Below are positions 8,368 to 8,369 of a stretch of DNA of 8,369 nucleotides, one piece after another (the first letter of the stretch is position 1; each line of letters opens with the position of its first letter). The stretch covers positions 1 through 8,369 of the forward strand of contig SHXL01000122.1 of NCBI GenBank assembly GCA_009693345.1, read 5' to 3'. Position numbers and translations under genes: made by a program. The notes beneath the pieces are model-generated. The model did no database searches. It saw nothing but the letters and a program-made list of their open reading frames with translations, and was not told where the DNA came from. This DNA comes from Betaproteobacteria bacterium. Its GTDB lineage: Bacteria > Pseudomonadota > Gammaproteobacteria > Burkholderiales > SG8-39.

Positions 8368-8369
8368 TA

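Overview
The window looks like chromosomal DNA of a GC-rich betaproteobacterium. The main evidence is the 3' part of rpoC, whose C-terminal half has the proteobacterial beta' layout, with an insertion after the trigger-loop motif. Its tail reads more like betaproteobacterial than gammaproteobacterial RpoC. This placement rests on remembered family sequences, not on a search, and genus cannot be read from the window.

Layout, left to right. (1) 2-2368, plus strand: rpoC, cut by the left edge but otherwise intact to its stop. (2) A short gap with a 9-bp GC inverted repeat separates it from a convergent gene. (3) 2439-4286, minus strand: a YheS-type ABC-F ATPase, a ribosome-associated translation factor. 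Its leader holds a hairpin, a good Shine-Dalgarno sequence and a four-codon ORF that overlaps the ATPase start as ATGA. (4) 4341-6479, minus strand: a large fusion protein with an N-terminal cupin of the thiol-dioxygenase type followed by four rhodanese modules. Modules 2 and 4 keep a cysteine at the active-site position; modules 1 and 3 have aspartate there. (5) A 67-bp divergent intergenic region containing a perfect TATAAT. (6) 6547-7197, plus strand: an Asp/Glu racemase-superfamily protein. (7) 7197-8367: a complete IS5-family insertion sequence with near-perfect inverted repeats, inserted exactly at the racemase-family stop codon. The window ends inside the flanking target-site copy.

Functionally, rpoC and the ABC-F gene are information-processing genes. 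The cupin-rhodanese fusion is best read as a sulfur-handling enzyme: thiol oxidation at one end, sulfane-sulfur transfer in the rest. The racemase-family protein shares its divergent upstream region, so co-regulation is possible but unproven. The ribosomal genes (rpsL-rpsG-fusA) that usually follow rpoC in this group are absent, so this is a rearranged junction.

Most worth a second look: the cupin plus four-rhodanese architecture with its inactive/active alternation, the coupled mini-ORF before the ABC-F gene, and the IS landing on a stop codon while carrying an antisense frame open to the window edge. None of these is proven to be a new system.
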